In this document: piece by piece, positions 27,961-37,511 of the stretch
Numbering within the stretch: the first letter of the stretch is position 1
Layout: every line of letters starts with the position of its first letter
Assembly (NCBI GenBank): GCA_035719105.1
Contig: DASTGN010000006.1
Span: 285,646 to 349,645 of the forward strand
Length of the DNA stretch: 64,000 bases
From: UBA8389 sp035719105
GTDB taxonomy: Bacteria > Bacteroidota > Bacteroidia > Bacteroidales > UBA1402
Direction: 5' to 3'
Made by a program: the position numbers and the translations under genes
Notes under the pieces: generated by a model
The model's database searches: none
Told to the model about the DNA's origin: nothing
What the model saw: the letters and a program-made list of their open reading frames with translations, nothing else

Positions 27961-29022
27961 ATGGCAACAATGAAAGCAGCCTATCTGCCAGGCAACAGCA
28001 CTGTAGAAATGAAGCAAGTGGAAATTCCGGAACCCGGCCACGGCGAAGTGCTCATCAAAATGAAATCGTCCACCATCTGTGGCAGCGATATCCGCGCCAT
28101 CTATCGTGAACACTTGGGCAAAGGTCCCGAAGGTTATCAGAACAAAGTTTGTGGGCACGAACCCAGCGGACAAATCGTCAAATGCGGTCCTGGACTCCGT
28201 CGTTTCAAGGAGGGCGACCGTGTGGTGGTCTACCATATTTCCGGCTGCGGCGTCTGCAATGACTGCCGACGTGGCTACATGATCAGTTGCACCAGCCCTT
28301 ATCGTGCCGCCTACGGATGGCAACGCGACGGTGGTATGGCCGAATATTTGTTGGCCGAAGAAAAAGATTTGGTTTTGCTGCCCGACAGTCTTTCCTATTC
28401 CGATGGTGCGCAGATTGCCTGCGGATTCGGCACCGTTTACGAAGGCCTCGAAAAAATCGGTATTTGCGGCAACGATGCCGTATTGGTAGTTGGATTGGGG
28501 CCGGTCGGTCTTGCCGCTGCCATGTTGGCCAAAGCCATGGGCGCTCAAAAAGTCATTGGCGTGGACACCGTTCAGGAACGCATGGACATCGCTGTGGAAA
28601 AAGGCCTGTGTGACCATGTCCTGCTTTCGGACGGAGATGCGTTGAAGAAAATTCTTGACCTGACCGGAGGCAACGGCGTAGAGCGTTCAGTCGATTGTTC
28701 CGGCAATACGCATGGTCGCCAGCTGTCCATCCATGCTGCCCGCAAATGGGGCAAGATCGTCTTCATCGGCGAAGGCGGAACCTGTGAGTTTAACCCCAGC
28801 CCGGACATAATTCACGATCAAAAGACCATTTATGGAAGCTGGGTGACCAACATCTGGCGCATGGAGGAATTGGTCGAACGAATTGAACGCTGGGGCATTC
28901 ATCCGGCAGATTTGATCACGAATAGGTTCACATTGGATCAGGCTGACCAGGGTTTCGCATTGATGAATGAAGGAAAGTGCGGGAAAGTTGCTATTGTCTT
29001 CGACGAAGAATGTAAGGATTAA
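27961..29022 (+). CDS. Zinc-dependent medium-chain alcohol dehydrogenase
   Basis: A 353-residue MDR-family dehydrogenase. The catalytic zinc ligands are in STICGSD and CGHEPSGQ. The structural zinc cysteines are in the CGVCNDCRRGYMISC lobe, and the Rossmann motif is GLGPVGLAAAM. The closest functional group appears to be sugar-alcohol or threonine-type dehydrogenases. It follows the aldo/keto reductase by 19 bases. Together they suggest a redox step on fucose, fuculose or a C3 product rather than, or in addition to, the phosphorylated route. Confidence 0.88.
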   Translation: MATMKAAYLPGNSTVEMKQVEIPEPGHGEVLIKMKSSTICGSDIRAIYREHLGKGPEGYQNKVCGHEPSGQIVKCGPGLRRFKEGDRVVVYHISGCGVCNDCRRGYMISCTSPYRAAYGWQRDGGMAEYLLAEEKDLVLLPDSLSYSDGAQIACGFGTVYEGLEKIGICGNDAVLVVGLGPVGLAAAMLAKAMGAQKVIGVDTVQERMDIAVEKGLCDHVLLSDGDALKKILDLTGGNGVERSVDCSGNTHGRQLSIHAARKWGKIVFIGEGGTCEFNPSPDIIHDQKTIYGSWVTNIWRMEELVERIERWGIHPADLITNRFTLDQADQGFALMNEGKCGKVAIVFDEECKD

Positions 29023-29036
29023 AATAAAAAAAGAAA

Positions 29037-29044
29037 TACCTTTG
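29037..29044 (+). promoter_or_regulatory. Internal TACCTTTG -7 box
   Basis: A perfect TAnnTTTG match 25 bases before the FucU-like gene suggests an internal promoter for the mutarotase and permease genes. Confidence 0.5.
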
Positions 29045-29069
29045 TAGGAATCTATTTAAAAACACGAAA

Positions 29070-29537
29070 ATGAGCTGGAAAAAAGAATTTGAGACGATAT
29101 TGCCATTGCTGGGACATCGTAATTGGATCTTGGTGGTGGACAAGGCTTACCCCATGCAGAGTGCAGATGGAATTGAAACCATTTATACTGGTGAGAAGCT
29201 GATTCCCGTTTTGAAGTACGTACTGAACAGTATTCAGGATGAACATCATGTCAAGCCCATCATTTATACCGACAAGGAATTACTTTTTATGCGCGACGAC
29301 CTAAGCAAGGGCATCGATGACTTCAAAGCAAATTTGGCGCAAGCCCTTGCAAAGCAAAAAATTGAGGTGATTCCCCACGAAGAAATTTTCGCTAAACTGG
29401 ATGAAGCGTCCAAATTGTTTAATGTCTTGGTGCTGAAAACCGACAGCCTGATGCCCTATACGTCCGTATTTATGGAACTTGACTGTGGTTATTGGTCAAC
29501 AGAACGGGAAAAAATATTACGCGAACGCATTTCGTAA
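29070..29537 (+). CDS. RbsD/FucU-family sugar mutarotase-like protein
   Basis: A 155-residue protein resembling the RbsD/FucU family, which interconverts ring forms of L-fucose or D-ribose. The N-terminal LPLLGHRNWILVVDKAYPMQ contains the conserved His and Asp of the family (GHxNxI and D-x-A-xP). The C-terminus has TDSLMPYTSVFMELDCGYW. It is somewhat divergent and longer at the C-terminus than FucU. Placement between fucI and fucP supports fucose mutarotation. Confidence 0.72.
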   Translation: MSWKKEFETILPLLGHRNWILVVDKAYPMQSADGIETIYTGEKLIPVLKYVLNSIQDEHHVKPIIYTDKELLFMRDDLSKGIDDFKANLAQALAKQKIEVIPHEEIFAKLDEASKLFNVLVLKTDSLMPYTSVFMELDCGYWSTEREKILRERIS

Positions 29538-29573
29538 ATTCAAATCAAATAAATATTTACTAATACCTACTTT

Positions 29574-30848
29574 ATGTCTGAAAAAAAAGAATCCTCCCTG
29601 TTGAGGCTCAACGGGAAAAGCATGATTGTGCCCTTCATTTTAGTGACTAGCCTTTTCTTCTTTTGGGGCGTTGCCAATAATCTGAATGACACCATGTTAG
29701 CTGCATTCAAAAAAATTATGAGCATGTCGGATGTGCAAACCTCCTTCATCCAAATGGCCTTTTATGGCGCTTATTTTTGTTTTGCACTACCTGCTGCGCT
29801 GTTTATTAAAAAATTCTCTTACAAAGCCGGTGTTTTGCTGGGACTCTCGATGTACGCCATCGGAGCTTTACTGTATTACCCTGCCGGTCAAACCGGTAGC
29901 TATGCCTTTTACTTAGTGGCCATCTACATTTTGGCAGGTGGTTGTTCCATTTTGGAAACAACGGCCAATCCTTATATCCTAAGCATGGGTTCCCCCGAGA
30001 CTGCAACCCGTCGCTTGAATCTGGCTCAAGCATTCAACCCTTTTGGAGCCATGACTGGGATCGTACTCAGCATGACCATGATCTTGAATCAATTGCATCA
30101 TTCGGACGCTGCCGAACGCGCAAGAATGTCTGTCGAAGCATTGCAAAAAATTCAAGCAAAAGAGCTTAGTGCCGTAACCTTCACCTATTTGTGCATTGGT
30201 GTAGTATTGGTAGTCATTTTCTTAATCATGCTTTTCTCCAGAATGCCGAAAGGCTCTGATGGAGATACCTCCTTACATTTAGGTGCTACATTCAAACGTC
30301 TGTTTAAGAATAAATTATACAAATGGGGTGTGGTGACTCAGTTCTTTTACGTGGGTGCTCAAGTTGGAATTTGGTCGTTCACCATCCGCATCGTAATGAA
30401 AGAACTTGGTTTGGACGAAACCAATTCAGCTTACATTTTCTTGCTGTCCATTGGTGTGTTTACGGTGGCTCGCTTCTTCTTTACCGCTTTGATGCGTTAT
30501 GTGAAACCATCCTTGTTGATTATCGCAGCATCCATTGCAGCATTTGTTTTGACAGGTTGCGTCGTGCTTACCCATGGCATGTTCCTGGTGGTTTGCCTGG
30601 TAGCCATTTCCTTCTTCATGTCGCTGATGTTCCCGACCATTTATGGTTTCGCATTGGACGGTCTTGGAGATGATGCCAAAGTCGGTGCTTCCGGTTTGAT
30701 CATGGCCATTTTAGGTGGAGCTTTGTTGACACCGACGCAAGGTTGGGTTTCCGACCTGTTCGGTATCAATAATGCTTTTATCGTGCCGATGGTATGCTTT
30801 GCCGTTGTTGGTGCATACGGTTTAATGGCAAGAAGAGCAGGAGAGTAA
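29574..30848 (+). CDS. fucP: L-fucose:proton symporter
   Basis: A 424-residue MFS permease with about twelve TMs. The N-terminal FILVTSLFFFWGVANNLNDTML and the LETTANPYILSMGSPETATRRLNLAQAFNPFG stretch are hallmark FucP sequences. The first has the substrate/proton-coupling region (Asn and Asp in NNLND), the second a Glu in TM4. It imports L-fucose into the cytoplasm for the isomerase encoded upstream. Last gene of the operon, followed by a strong terminator. Confidence 0.93.
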   Translation: MSEKKESSLLRLNGKSMIVPFILVTSLFFFWGVANNLNDTMLAAFKKIMSMSDVQTSFIQMAFYGAYFCFALPAALFIKKFSYKAGVLLGLSMYAIGALLYYPAGQTGSYAFYLVAIYILAGGCSILETTANPYILSMGSPETATRRLNLAQAFNPFGAMTGIVLSMTMILNQLHHSDAAERARMSVEALQKIQAKELSAVTFTYLCIGVVLVVIFLIMLFSRMPKGSDGDTSLHLGATFKRLFKNKLYKWGVVTQFFYVGAQVGIWSFTIRIVMKELGLDETNSAYIFLLSIGVFTVARFFFTALMRYVKPSLLIIAASIAAFVLTGCVVLTHGMFLVVCLVAISFFMSLMFPTIYGFALDGLGDDAKVGASGLIMAILGGALLTPTQGWVSDLFGINNAFIVPMVCFAVVGAYGLMARRAGE

Positions 30849-30860
30849 TTCTTAGCTGAA

Positions 30861-30902
30861 AAAAAATGACCGCCTCTATTTTTAGAAGCGGTCATTTTTT
30901 TT
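30861..30902. terminator. Bidirectional terminator after fucP
   Basis: AAAAAATGACCGC pairs with GCGGTCATTTTTT, and the stem goes on past one mismatch with TCT/AGA. A and T tracts flank both sides, matching the convergent fucP and lyase genes. Confidence 0.88.
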
Positions 30903-30913
30903 AGTTAAATCTG

Positions 30914-32995
30914 TTAGTGAACCTTGGGAGTAAAAATGGAAACCGGTTTAGGCATTTTCATGCCAGTTCCAAGATAAAAACCGGGGTAGGGAGGTTGGTT
31001 GTAAGCCACATTTTGCCAAGAAACGGAACAACGATATTGGGCATCGTGCATGAGTGTAACCAATCGAATAGATGTTGGAATGGTCGTACTGAAGATGCGA
31101 AGTTCTTTGTTGTCTATGGTGCGGAGCATCACTTCCTCGCGCCAATCCCCAAACAAGTCAGCACTTAAATTAGGCGTAGCTTTAGTTCCGTTGATGGACA
31201 TACAGCTATCGGCTCTGAACAATACTTCGTCCTGACCCTTTTCCCAGTTCCATTTATAAATGGTATTCTTGTCAAGTAATTCACGGTCAGGGGTTCCGTC
31301 CCACCAAATACCGAAATTGCAGGAACGAGGTTTCTTGTCCGAAATCTTTTCTCCTTTGCAGGTGTACAACCCATCAGTTCCCACGCTCCAACATTCGTAA
31401 CCCAAAGACCGAGGGTCAATATCAGCGGTCATACCACGGCCGGTATCGCCTGAACCCGCTATTCCCCAAAGCAACTTGCCTGTAGCCGCATCACGCATAT
31501 GCGCAGCAGAATTTTTGCCTTCGTGTTCGTGTACCTGAAATACTTCCAAACCTGGTCTTTCAGGGTCAAGATCCGATAAATGCATGGCATCACCGTGACC
31601 GTCACCAGTTGCGTATAAACCCTTGCCATTGTGATCGATCACACAGGATCCATAAACGATTTCATCAAAACCGTCTTGGTCCACATCGCCTACGCTCAAG
31701 GAGTGATTCCCTTGTCCGGAAAAGGCATTATTGCCTGGAGTTCCGTCATAACTATCAAATAACCAACGGAGACTAAGTTTCCCGTCCTTCCAATCCCAGG
31801 CGGCTAAGGTGGCACGGGTATAATAACCTCGACACATGACTGCAGAGGGATGAACTCCATCCAAATAGGCTACTCCTGCCAAGTAACGGTCCATGCGATT
31901 GCCACGGTTGTCCCCCCAAAGACCCGAATCGCCGCGTGCGGGTAAATAATCCACGGTAGCAAGAGCTTTACCGGTGCTTCCTTCGAAAACGGTCATGAAT
32001 TCGGGTCCAGCCATGATCATACCTGCCAGAGGATTTTCGCCAGAACCACCGCCAGGTCGTTGACCTCCAAAGCGTTGTCCTTTAGCACGAAGACGTAGAC
32101 GGATACTATCCATCGGTAGGTCTATGAGATCCGTATCACCGGTTATACGCAATTGAGCCAACATCCAAGCGCGTCTGATGGAGTCTGCTTTTGCACCGAT
32201 TGCATTGAAATCGGGCAATCTGTTTAATCCGGCATTCATGCCTTTGAACGGATCCATATTTCCGTCTTTGGTCTTGATTCGCCAATCCGCCTTCGGATCA
32301 CCGATGATTTTACCAACACCATCTTTGGTGCCATCGGCTGTTTTACAGATCATCTCCGCCTTGCCGTCGCCGTCAAAGTCGTAAACCAAAAATTGAGTAT
32401 AATGGGCACCCTCCCGAATGTTGATTCCCAAATTGATTTCCCATAAAAAAGTTCCGTCTAATTTGTAGGCTTGAAAAATGGGTGCGCTGGTGACACCACC
32501 CTGACTGTTATCTCGTCCGGTACCAACCATGTGTACGATGATTTCATACTCACCGTCTCCGTCCAGGTCACCTGTAGAACAGTCGCCTGCCGTGTATCGA
32601 TCTGGTGTTTGGAGCGGAATGGAAAGGTATTGTTTGGCAGTACCCTGTTTTAATGCGAAACGACCTTCTTCTTTACCTTCCACTCCATTGACAACCGGTT
32701 TTACAATATATGAAACGGATGCAATACCAGCCTCATTATCAGTGAAATTAGTCACTGTCAAGAGCTGTTTGTTTAGTTTTATGGACGTTTTGCCATCGAC
32801 GCTTTTATAAAGGTTGAAGCCGGTTCCAACGGCATCTGTACCCAAAAGTCTCCAACTGACGAAAGCTGAATTTTCTGAAGTCCTGAAAGCAACCAAACCG
32901 CGGTTTAAGGCTTCCATCTGCATGGAACTGGCTGCAAAAGAAGCAGTTACGAAAATACCGGAAAGTAAGATCAAAGATAGTTTTCTCTTGAACAT
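30914..32995 (-). CDS. Rhamnogalacturonan lyase, PL11 (first)
   Basis: A 693-residue secreted lyase that cleaves the rhamnogalacturonan-I backbone. The start chosen (MFKRKLSLILLSGIFVTASFA) gives a clean signal peptide, while a longer reading upstream adds a non-signal stretch. Body: an N-terminal beta domain with LNRGLVAFRTSENSAFVSWR, then eight-bladed propeller blades carrying calcium-loop repeats (GDLDGDGEYEI, YDFDGDGKAEM, GDVDQDGFDEIV). The end PPYPGFYLGTG is typical of PL11. An insert around residues 250-330 is absent from the neighbouring PL11. Confidence 0.93.
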   Translation of the reverse strand: MFKRKLSLILLSGIFVTASFAASSMQMEALNRGLVAFRTSENSAFVSWRLLGTDAVGTGFNLYKSVDGKTSIKLNKQLLTVTNFTDNEAGIASVSYIVKPVVNGVEGKEEGRFALKQGTAKQYLSIPLQTPDRYTAGDCSTGDLDGDGEYEIIVHMVGTGRDNSQGGVTSAPIFQAYKLDGTFLWEINLGINIREGAHYTQFLVYDFDGDGKAEMICKTADGTKDGVGKIIGDPKADWRIKTKDGNMDPFKGMNAGLNRLPDFNAIGAKADSIRRAWMLAQLRITGDTDLIDLPMDSIRLRLRAKGQRFGGQRPGGGSGENPLAGMIMAGPEFMTVFEGSTGKALATVDYLPARGDSGLWGDNRGNRMDRYLAGVAYLDGVHPSAVMCRGYYTRATLAAWDWKDGKLSLRWLFDSYDGTPGNNAFSGQGNHSLSVGDVDQDGFDEIVYGSCVIDHNGKGLYATGDGHGDAMHLSDLDPERPGLEVFQVHEHEGKNSAAHMRDAATGKLLWGIAGSGDTGRGMTADIDPRSLGYECWSVGTDGLYTCKGEKISDKKPRSCNFGIWWDGTPDRELLDKNTIYKWNWEKGQDEVLFRADSCMSINGTKATPNLSADLFGDWREEVMLRTIDNKELRIFSTTIPTSIRLVTLMHDAQYRCSVSWQNVAYNQPPYPGFYLGTGMKMPKPVSIFTPKVH

Positions 32996-33067
32996 AAGCG
33001 TGGGTATCAGGTTTAACGTATAATGTTCGTTAGACCAAAATCGCACAAATTGGTTTAAAAGAGCACT

Positions 33068-34999
33068 TTATTTATTGAACAAGCTTGAAAAGCCCACTTT
33101 GTCGGTTCCTAAATAAAAGCCTGTTTGGGGTGGTTGGTTGTATCCTGCATTTTCTGTCGCTACCCCTAAGCGGTAAATTGGATCTTGCATCAAGGTGGTA
33201 ATACCGTGCTCAGTCGTTTTATCGGTCATATAAATACGAATTTCACTACCGTCCTCCGTTGGCCAGATCACTTCTTCGCGCCAATCGCCGAAAATATCGG
33301 CTGACAAGCAAGGAGTCGCCTTGGTTCCATTACACCATGAAATTCCCTTGCCTTTACCATTGAATAATCGAATGGTACCGTTCCCCGTCCATTTGTCGAT
33401 ATAAATTTTGTCCAATAATTCGCGACTCAAGTCTCCATCCCACCAAATTGCCATGTTGACCGGTGGAGTTACTTTCGACAATAATTTCCCTTTGCATGAA
33501 TACAAACCATTGGTTCCTGAAGACCAAATTTCCAATCCTCTACTTTCAGGATCAATGTCCGCGCAAAGTGCCCGACCTACATCTTCGGTTGAAGGATATC
33601 CCCAAATCAATTTGCCCGTGGCGGCATTACGCAGGGAAGAACCATTGGGACTCGGTGCATATTCGTGGCATTGCCAAACCTCCAAACCAGGCTTGTCCGG
33701 GTCAATGTCAGTGAGATGCATTGCGTCTCCATGACCCCAACCAGTGGTGTACAATCCAGTGCCATCATCGTCGATGGCACAAGCACCGTACATGATTTCA
33801 TCTTTACCATCGTGATCTACATCACCAATTCGGATGTTGTGGTTGCCCTGGTTGGACCAAGCTATGTACTTTTGGTTGTTGGCGTTCGTGTCGAAAGTCC
33901 AGATTTTGGTCAGCTTTCCGTTTCTAAAGTTCCAGGCTTGAATGACAGATTTGCCATTGTAACCTCTGGCAACGATGTAAGAAGGCCTTTTCCCATCCAA
34001 ATAAGCAACGGCTGAAAGTTGCCGGTCAATGCGGTTGCCGTAATCATCACCCCATTCAATCAAATTGCCACGTGGAATGTAATCGCCCCTGTCCAATTCC
34101 TTACCCGTTGTTCCTTCCATCACCGAAATGAACTCCGGTCCACTCAGAATCTTGCCAAAAGTACGAAGCGACGTATCCTTGATGACGTAATTTGTTTGAC
34201 CGTCCATATTGAAATCGCCGATTTTTTTCCCGTCACCGAAAACGGTACCTTCCGAAGTCTTGCAAATGACTTCAGACTTGCCATCCCCATCAAAATCATA
34301 AACCATGAACGAAAAATACTGCGCTCCTTCACGGACATTGGGGCCAATATCAACTTGCCAAAGCCTTTTACCATCAAGTTTATAAGCCTCCAGATGGTTC
34401 GTACCTCCAGAAATTCCAGGTTGAGAGCATGCGAAATTCCCGATTTGCCGCTTTAAAACAATTTCATATTCGCCATCCCCATCCAAATCGCCCACAGAGG
34501 CATCGTTGGGTTGGTAAGACCTTGTCGAATCTCCATCGATGGCAGGCAGTTTGATCGAAATGTAAGGTGTAGAAGCCTTTGCAGGAGTAAGCAGGTAAGA
34601 AACTGGTTTTTTTCGAGACTTGCTATCCACTAAAATGTATTCCTGAGTAATGGTCGTGTCAACCGACTTGTCAACAAAATAGGTGCTGGTTTTTAACGGT
34701 TTGTCATTTAATCGAATTTCTTTTAATTTGGTCAATCCGGGGACATGACTTTTGCGATAGAGATCAAATGTTGCTTTCTTATTGTCTTGCATCAACTTGC
34801 GCCAACTCACGGACACAATGCCCTTGCCCTGATGGATGGCCACCAGTCCTCTACCTAGTTTTTCGAGCTGCAGATTCGAATAATTCGGCCCGATGGGGGC
34901 TTCCGCAGGACTCTTATCGTTTTTATCGCTTTTGCAACTTGCAGTTGGACAAGATAATACTAAAACAGCAATCCAAATTAACAACAGGGTCTTGTTCAT
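33068..34999 (-). CDS. Rhamnogalacturonan lyase, PL11 (second, probable lipoprotein)
   Basis: A 643-residue PL11 lyase related to its downstream neighbour (GRGLVAIHQGKGIVSVSWRKL, GDLDGDGEYEIVLK, YDFDGDGKSEVICK, GDVDHDGKDEIMYG, PPQTGFYLGTD). The start at 34999 gives MNKTLLLIWIAVLVLSCPTASC, where Cys follows VLS, so lipid anchoring is likely. The other copy has an ordinary signal peptide. One surface-tethered and one soluble enzyme, or endo- and exo-acting partners, is the usual reason for tandem PL11 genes (inference). Confidence 0.92.
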   Translation of the reverse strand: MNKTLLLIWIAVLVLSCPTASCKSDKNDKSPAEAPIGPNYSNLQLEKLGRGLVAIHQGKGIVSVSWRKLMQDNKKATFDLYRKSHVPGLTKLKEIRLNDKPLKTSTYFVDKSVDTTITQEYILVDSKSRKKPVSYLLTPAKASTPYISIKLPAIDGDSTRSYQPNDASVGDLDGDGEYEIVLKRQIGNFACSQPGISGGTNHLEAYKLDGKRLWQVDIGPNVREGAQYFSFMVYDFDGDGKSEVICKTSEGTVFGDGKKIGDFNMDGQTNYVIKDTSLRTFGKILSGPEFISVMEGTTGKELDRGDYIPRGNLIEWGDDYGNRIDRQLSAVAYLDGKRPSYIVARGYNGKSVIQAWNFRNGKLTKIWTFDTNANNQKYIAWSNQGNHNIRIGDVDHDGKDEIMYGACAIDDDGTGLYTTGWGHGDAMHLTDIDPDKPGLEVWQCHEYAPSPNGSSLRNAATGKLIWGYPSTEDVGRALCADIDPESRGLEIWSSGTNGLYSCKGKLLSKVTPPVNMAIWWDGDLSRELLDKIYIDKWTGNGTIRLFNGKGKGISWCNGTKATPCLSADIFGDWREEVIWPTEDGSEIRIYMTDKTTEHGITTLMQDPIYRLGVATENAGYNQPPQTGFYLGTDKVGFSSLFNK

Positions 35000-35151
35000 A
35001 CGAATAATGCTTGAAAATGAATTCCAAAGATAAAAATAAAGACCCGAAGCCATCCTATTTTATGGGTATAGATTGAGAAATTTTCATTATTTATCATGAT
35101 TTCACTTTCCAAAACAATGAAGTACATTTGCATCGTATTATACTCAACATC

Positions 35152-35319
35152 ATGATGCAATCCATAATCGCCGCACTGATCGTTCTGGTCGCTTTCATTT
35201 TTGTTCTGATGCCCCTGTTTTCCAAAAAGAAACCGGATAATTCCTGCAACACCTGTTCTTCGGGCGGATGTGGCGGATGCCCCCTTTCTGAAGTGAATCG
35301 AACAAAAAACAAAATATAA
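35152..35319 (+). CDS. FeoB-associated Cys-rich membrane protein
   Basis: A 55-residue protein: one N-terminal TM (MMQSIIAALIVLVAFIFVLMPLF) and a cysteine-rich tail CNTCSSGGCGGCPL. This layout is that of the FeoB-associated Cys-rich proteins, thought to assist ferrous iron uptake. feoB itself is not in the window. ATG at 35152 is taken as start. A perfect TACATTTG -7 box lies at 35123-35130, 21 bases upstream, which argues against the earlier in-frame TTG. Confidence 0.75.
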   Translation: MMQSIIAALIVLVAFIFVLMPLFSKKKPDNSCNTCSSGGCGGCPLSEVNRTKNKI

Positions 35320-35407
35320 AAGTTCGTTTTGTGAAAAAAGTAGCAGATAATCTTTTACTTTTGGGCACTTAATTATGATGTATTTCATCCAACAATTAAA
35401 ATCGATT

Positions 35408-37432
35408 ATGCAAAAACGAATTGGACTACTGCTAATGACGTCCCTTACCCTCGCTTTCACTTTACAGGCTGCAGAAAATGTCTCTGCAACAGATCTGAAC
35501 CTTTCCAACCTCGACCACACGGTCAAACCCGGTACCGACTTTTATGGTTTCGCCACTGGTGGTTGGAGTGTAGCCAACCCCATCCCGGATGAATTCTCCC
35601 GGTATGGTTCCTTCGATAAATTGCGGGACGAGAATCAACGCCAAATCCGTGAACTCATCGTAGACATGGGTTCCAGCCGTCATGAAAAAGGAACTTCCGC
35701 TCAGAAAATCGGAGACTTGTTTCGCATTGGTAACGACAGTGCCAAACTGAACGCCGATGGCGCAAAGCCTTTGCAGGAGGGATTGAAAGCACTTCAATCG
35801 CTGAAAACCCGCAACGATGTGTACGAAATGACAGCCAATTTACGAAAAGGAGGTCTTAATCCGTTCTTCAGCATTAACATCGGTCCTGACGATAAGAACA
35901 GCGCTGCCTATTTGGTTCAGTTTTCGCAAGGTGGTCTAGGCATGAACGATCGCGATTATTATTTGGAACCTTCTTCCAAGGCCCTCCGTGAAGGCTATCA
36001 GAAGCTGATCCAGAATCAATTCGTCAACGCCGGTTTCAGCCCTGCCGTAGCAAAGAAGGCAGCTATTTCCGTCATGAAGATTGAAACAGCGTTGGCTACT
36101 TCTCATTTTACAAAAGAAAAGGCGCGTATTCCCGAGCTGAATTATCATAAATTTCAAATCAGCCAACTCAGCGATTCTGTTCTTGTTTTTCCCTGGAAAG
36201 CATTTTTAGACAACGCTGGTATCAAAAACGAAACAGCAGTTAATGTTTGTCAGGTAGCACCCATTGCTGCTGCATTCAAATTGATGCAAACCGTACCCGT
36301 TCCTGAATTGAAATTTTATCTGGAATGGTGCCTCATCAACGAAGCTGCTCCCTTTTTAAGCGATAATTTCGTGAATGCCAACTTCGATTTCTACGGTCGC
36401 CAAATGAGCGGTGCCAAGGCGCTTCGTCCACGTTGGAAACGTGTGTTGACCACCATCGACAATGCACTTGGTGAGGAAGTCGGCAAATTGTATACAGCCA
36501 AGTATTTCCCTGCTCAAGCCAAGGAACGCATGCTGAAGCTTGTAAACAACCTGAAAGTATCTCTGGGTGAACGTATTGCCGGACTTGCCTGGATGAGCCC
36601 TGAAACCAAAGCGAAGGCTCAGGAAAAACTGAACGCTTTCATCGTCAAAATTGGTTATCCGGATACCTGGAAAGATTATTCATCCTTGGAAATCAAAGAC
36701 GACAGCTATTGGGCAAACATTTGTCGTGCCAATGCTTTCGATTACAACTTCAATCTGTCTAAACTCGGCAAGCCGGTTGACAAGATGGAATGGCAGATGA
36801 CGCCACAGACCGTAAATGCTTATTACAACCCCACTACCAACGAAATCTGTTTCCCGGCAGGCATATTGCAACCGCCCTTTTTCTACATGAATGCAGACGA
36901 TGCAGTGAATTATGGTGCCATCGGTGTGGTTATCGGTCATGAAATGACGCATGGTTTCGACGATCAGGGTTGCAAATACGACAAAAACGGAAACATGCTG
37001 AACTGGTGGAAGCCGGAAGATGCAACCAAATTTGAGGCTCGCACCAAAGTTTTGGCCGATTATTTCAGCAACATCATCGTATTGGGCGACTTACACGCCA
37101 ATGGAGTCTTCACGCTGGGTGAAAACATTGCCGATCATGGCGGACTTCAGGTTTCTTACAACGCATTCCTGAAAACAGATCAGGGAAAAACAAACAAGTT
37201 ATTGAACGGTTTCAGCCCTGCACAACGCTTTTTCCTTTCTTATGCAAATCTTTGGGCAACCAATACCCGCGATGCTGAAATTATACGTTTGACAAAGCAA
37301 GATCCCCATTCACTCGGGAAATGGCGTGTTGACGGTGCTTTGCCACACATCGCTGCCTGGTACGATGCATTTGGAATCACTCCCAATGACCCCATGTATC
37401 TGCCAACCGAAAAGCGCGCTTCCATTTGGTAA
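35408..37432 (+). CDS. M13-family (neprilysin-like) metalloendopeptidase
   Basis: A 674-residue zinc peptidase with a signal peptide (MQKRIGLLLMTSLTLAFTLQA), so exported to the periplasm or surface. The zinc motif is GHEMTHGFDDQG and the third ligand region is ENIADHGGLQ, both canonical for M13. An N-terminal LDHTVKPGTDFYGFATGGW segment starts the mature domain. A TACTTTTG -7 box lies at 35356-35363. An in-frame ATG 33 bases upstream exists, but the chosen start gives the better signal peptide. Confidence 0.93.
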   Translation: MQKRIGLLLMTSLTLAFTLQAAENVSATDLNLSNLDHTVKPGTDFYGFATGGWSVANPIPDEFSRYGSFDKLRDENQRQIRELIVDMGSSRHEKGTSAQKIGDLFRIGNDSAKLNADGAKPLQEGLKALQSLKTRNDVYEMTANLRKGGLNPFFSINIGPDDKNSAAYLVQFSQGGLGMNDRDYYLEPSSKALREGYQKLIQNQFVNAGFSPAVAKKAAISVMKIETALATSHFTKEKARIPELNYHKFQISQLSDSVLVFPWKAFLDNAGIKNETAVNVCQVAPIAAAFKLMQTVPVPELKFYLEWCLINEAAPFLSDNFVNANFDFYGRQMSGAKALRPRWKRVLTTIDNALGEEVGKLYTAKYFPAQAKERMLKLVNNLKVSLGERIAGLAWMSPETKAKAQEKLNAFIVKIGYPDTWKDYSSLEIKDDSYWANICRANAFDYNFNLSKLGKPVDKMEWQMTPQTVNAYYNPTTNEICFPAGILQPPFFYMNADDAVNYGAIGVVIGHEMTHGFDDQGCKYDKNGNMLNWWKPEDATKFEARTKVLADYFSNIIVLGDLHANGVFTLGENIADHGGLQVSYNAFLKTDQGKTNKLLNGFSPAQRFFLSYANLWATNTRDAEIIRLTKQDPHSLGKWRVDGALPHIAAWYDAFGITPNDPMYLPTEKRASIW

Positions 37433-37466
37433 AACGCGCTAATAAGCCATAATAAAATTACTGATT

Positions 37467-37502
37467 CTGACCCTGTTGGTTTTAACAACCAACAGGTGTC
37501 AG
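37467..37502. terminator. Hairpin between convergent M13 and SufR-like genes
   Basis: CCTGTTGGTT (37472-37481) pairs perfectly with AACCAACAGG (37487-37496). A further five pairs (CTGAC/GTCAG) extend the stem across one bulged T. No T tract follows, so it may act as an RNA end-stabiliser as well as a terminator. Confidence 0.65.
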
Positions 37503-37511
37503 GATGGTATT

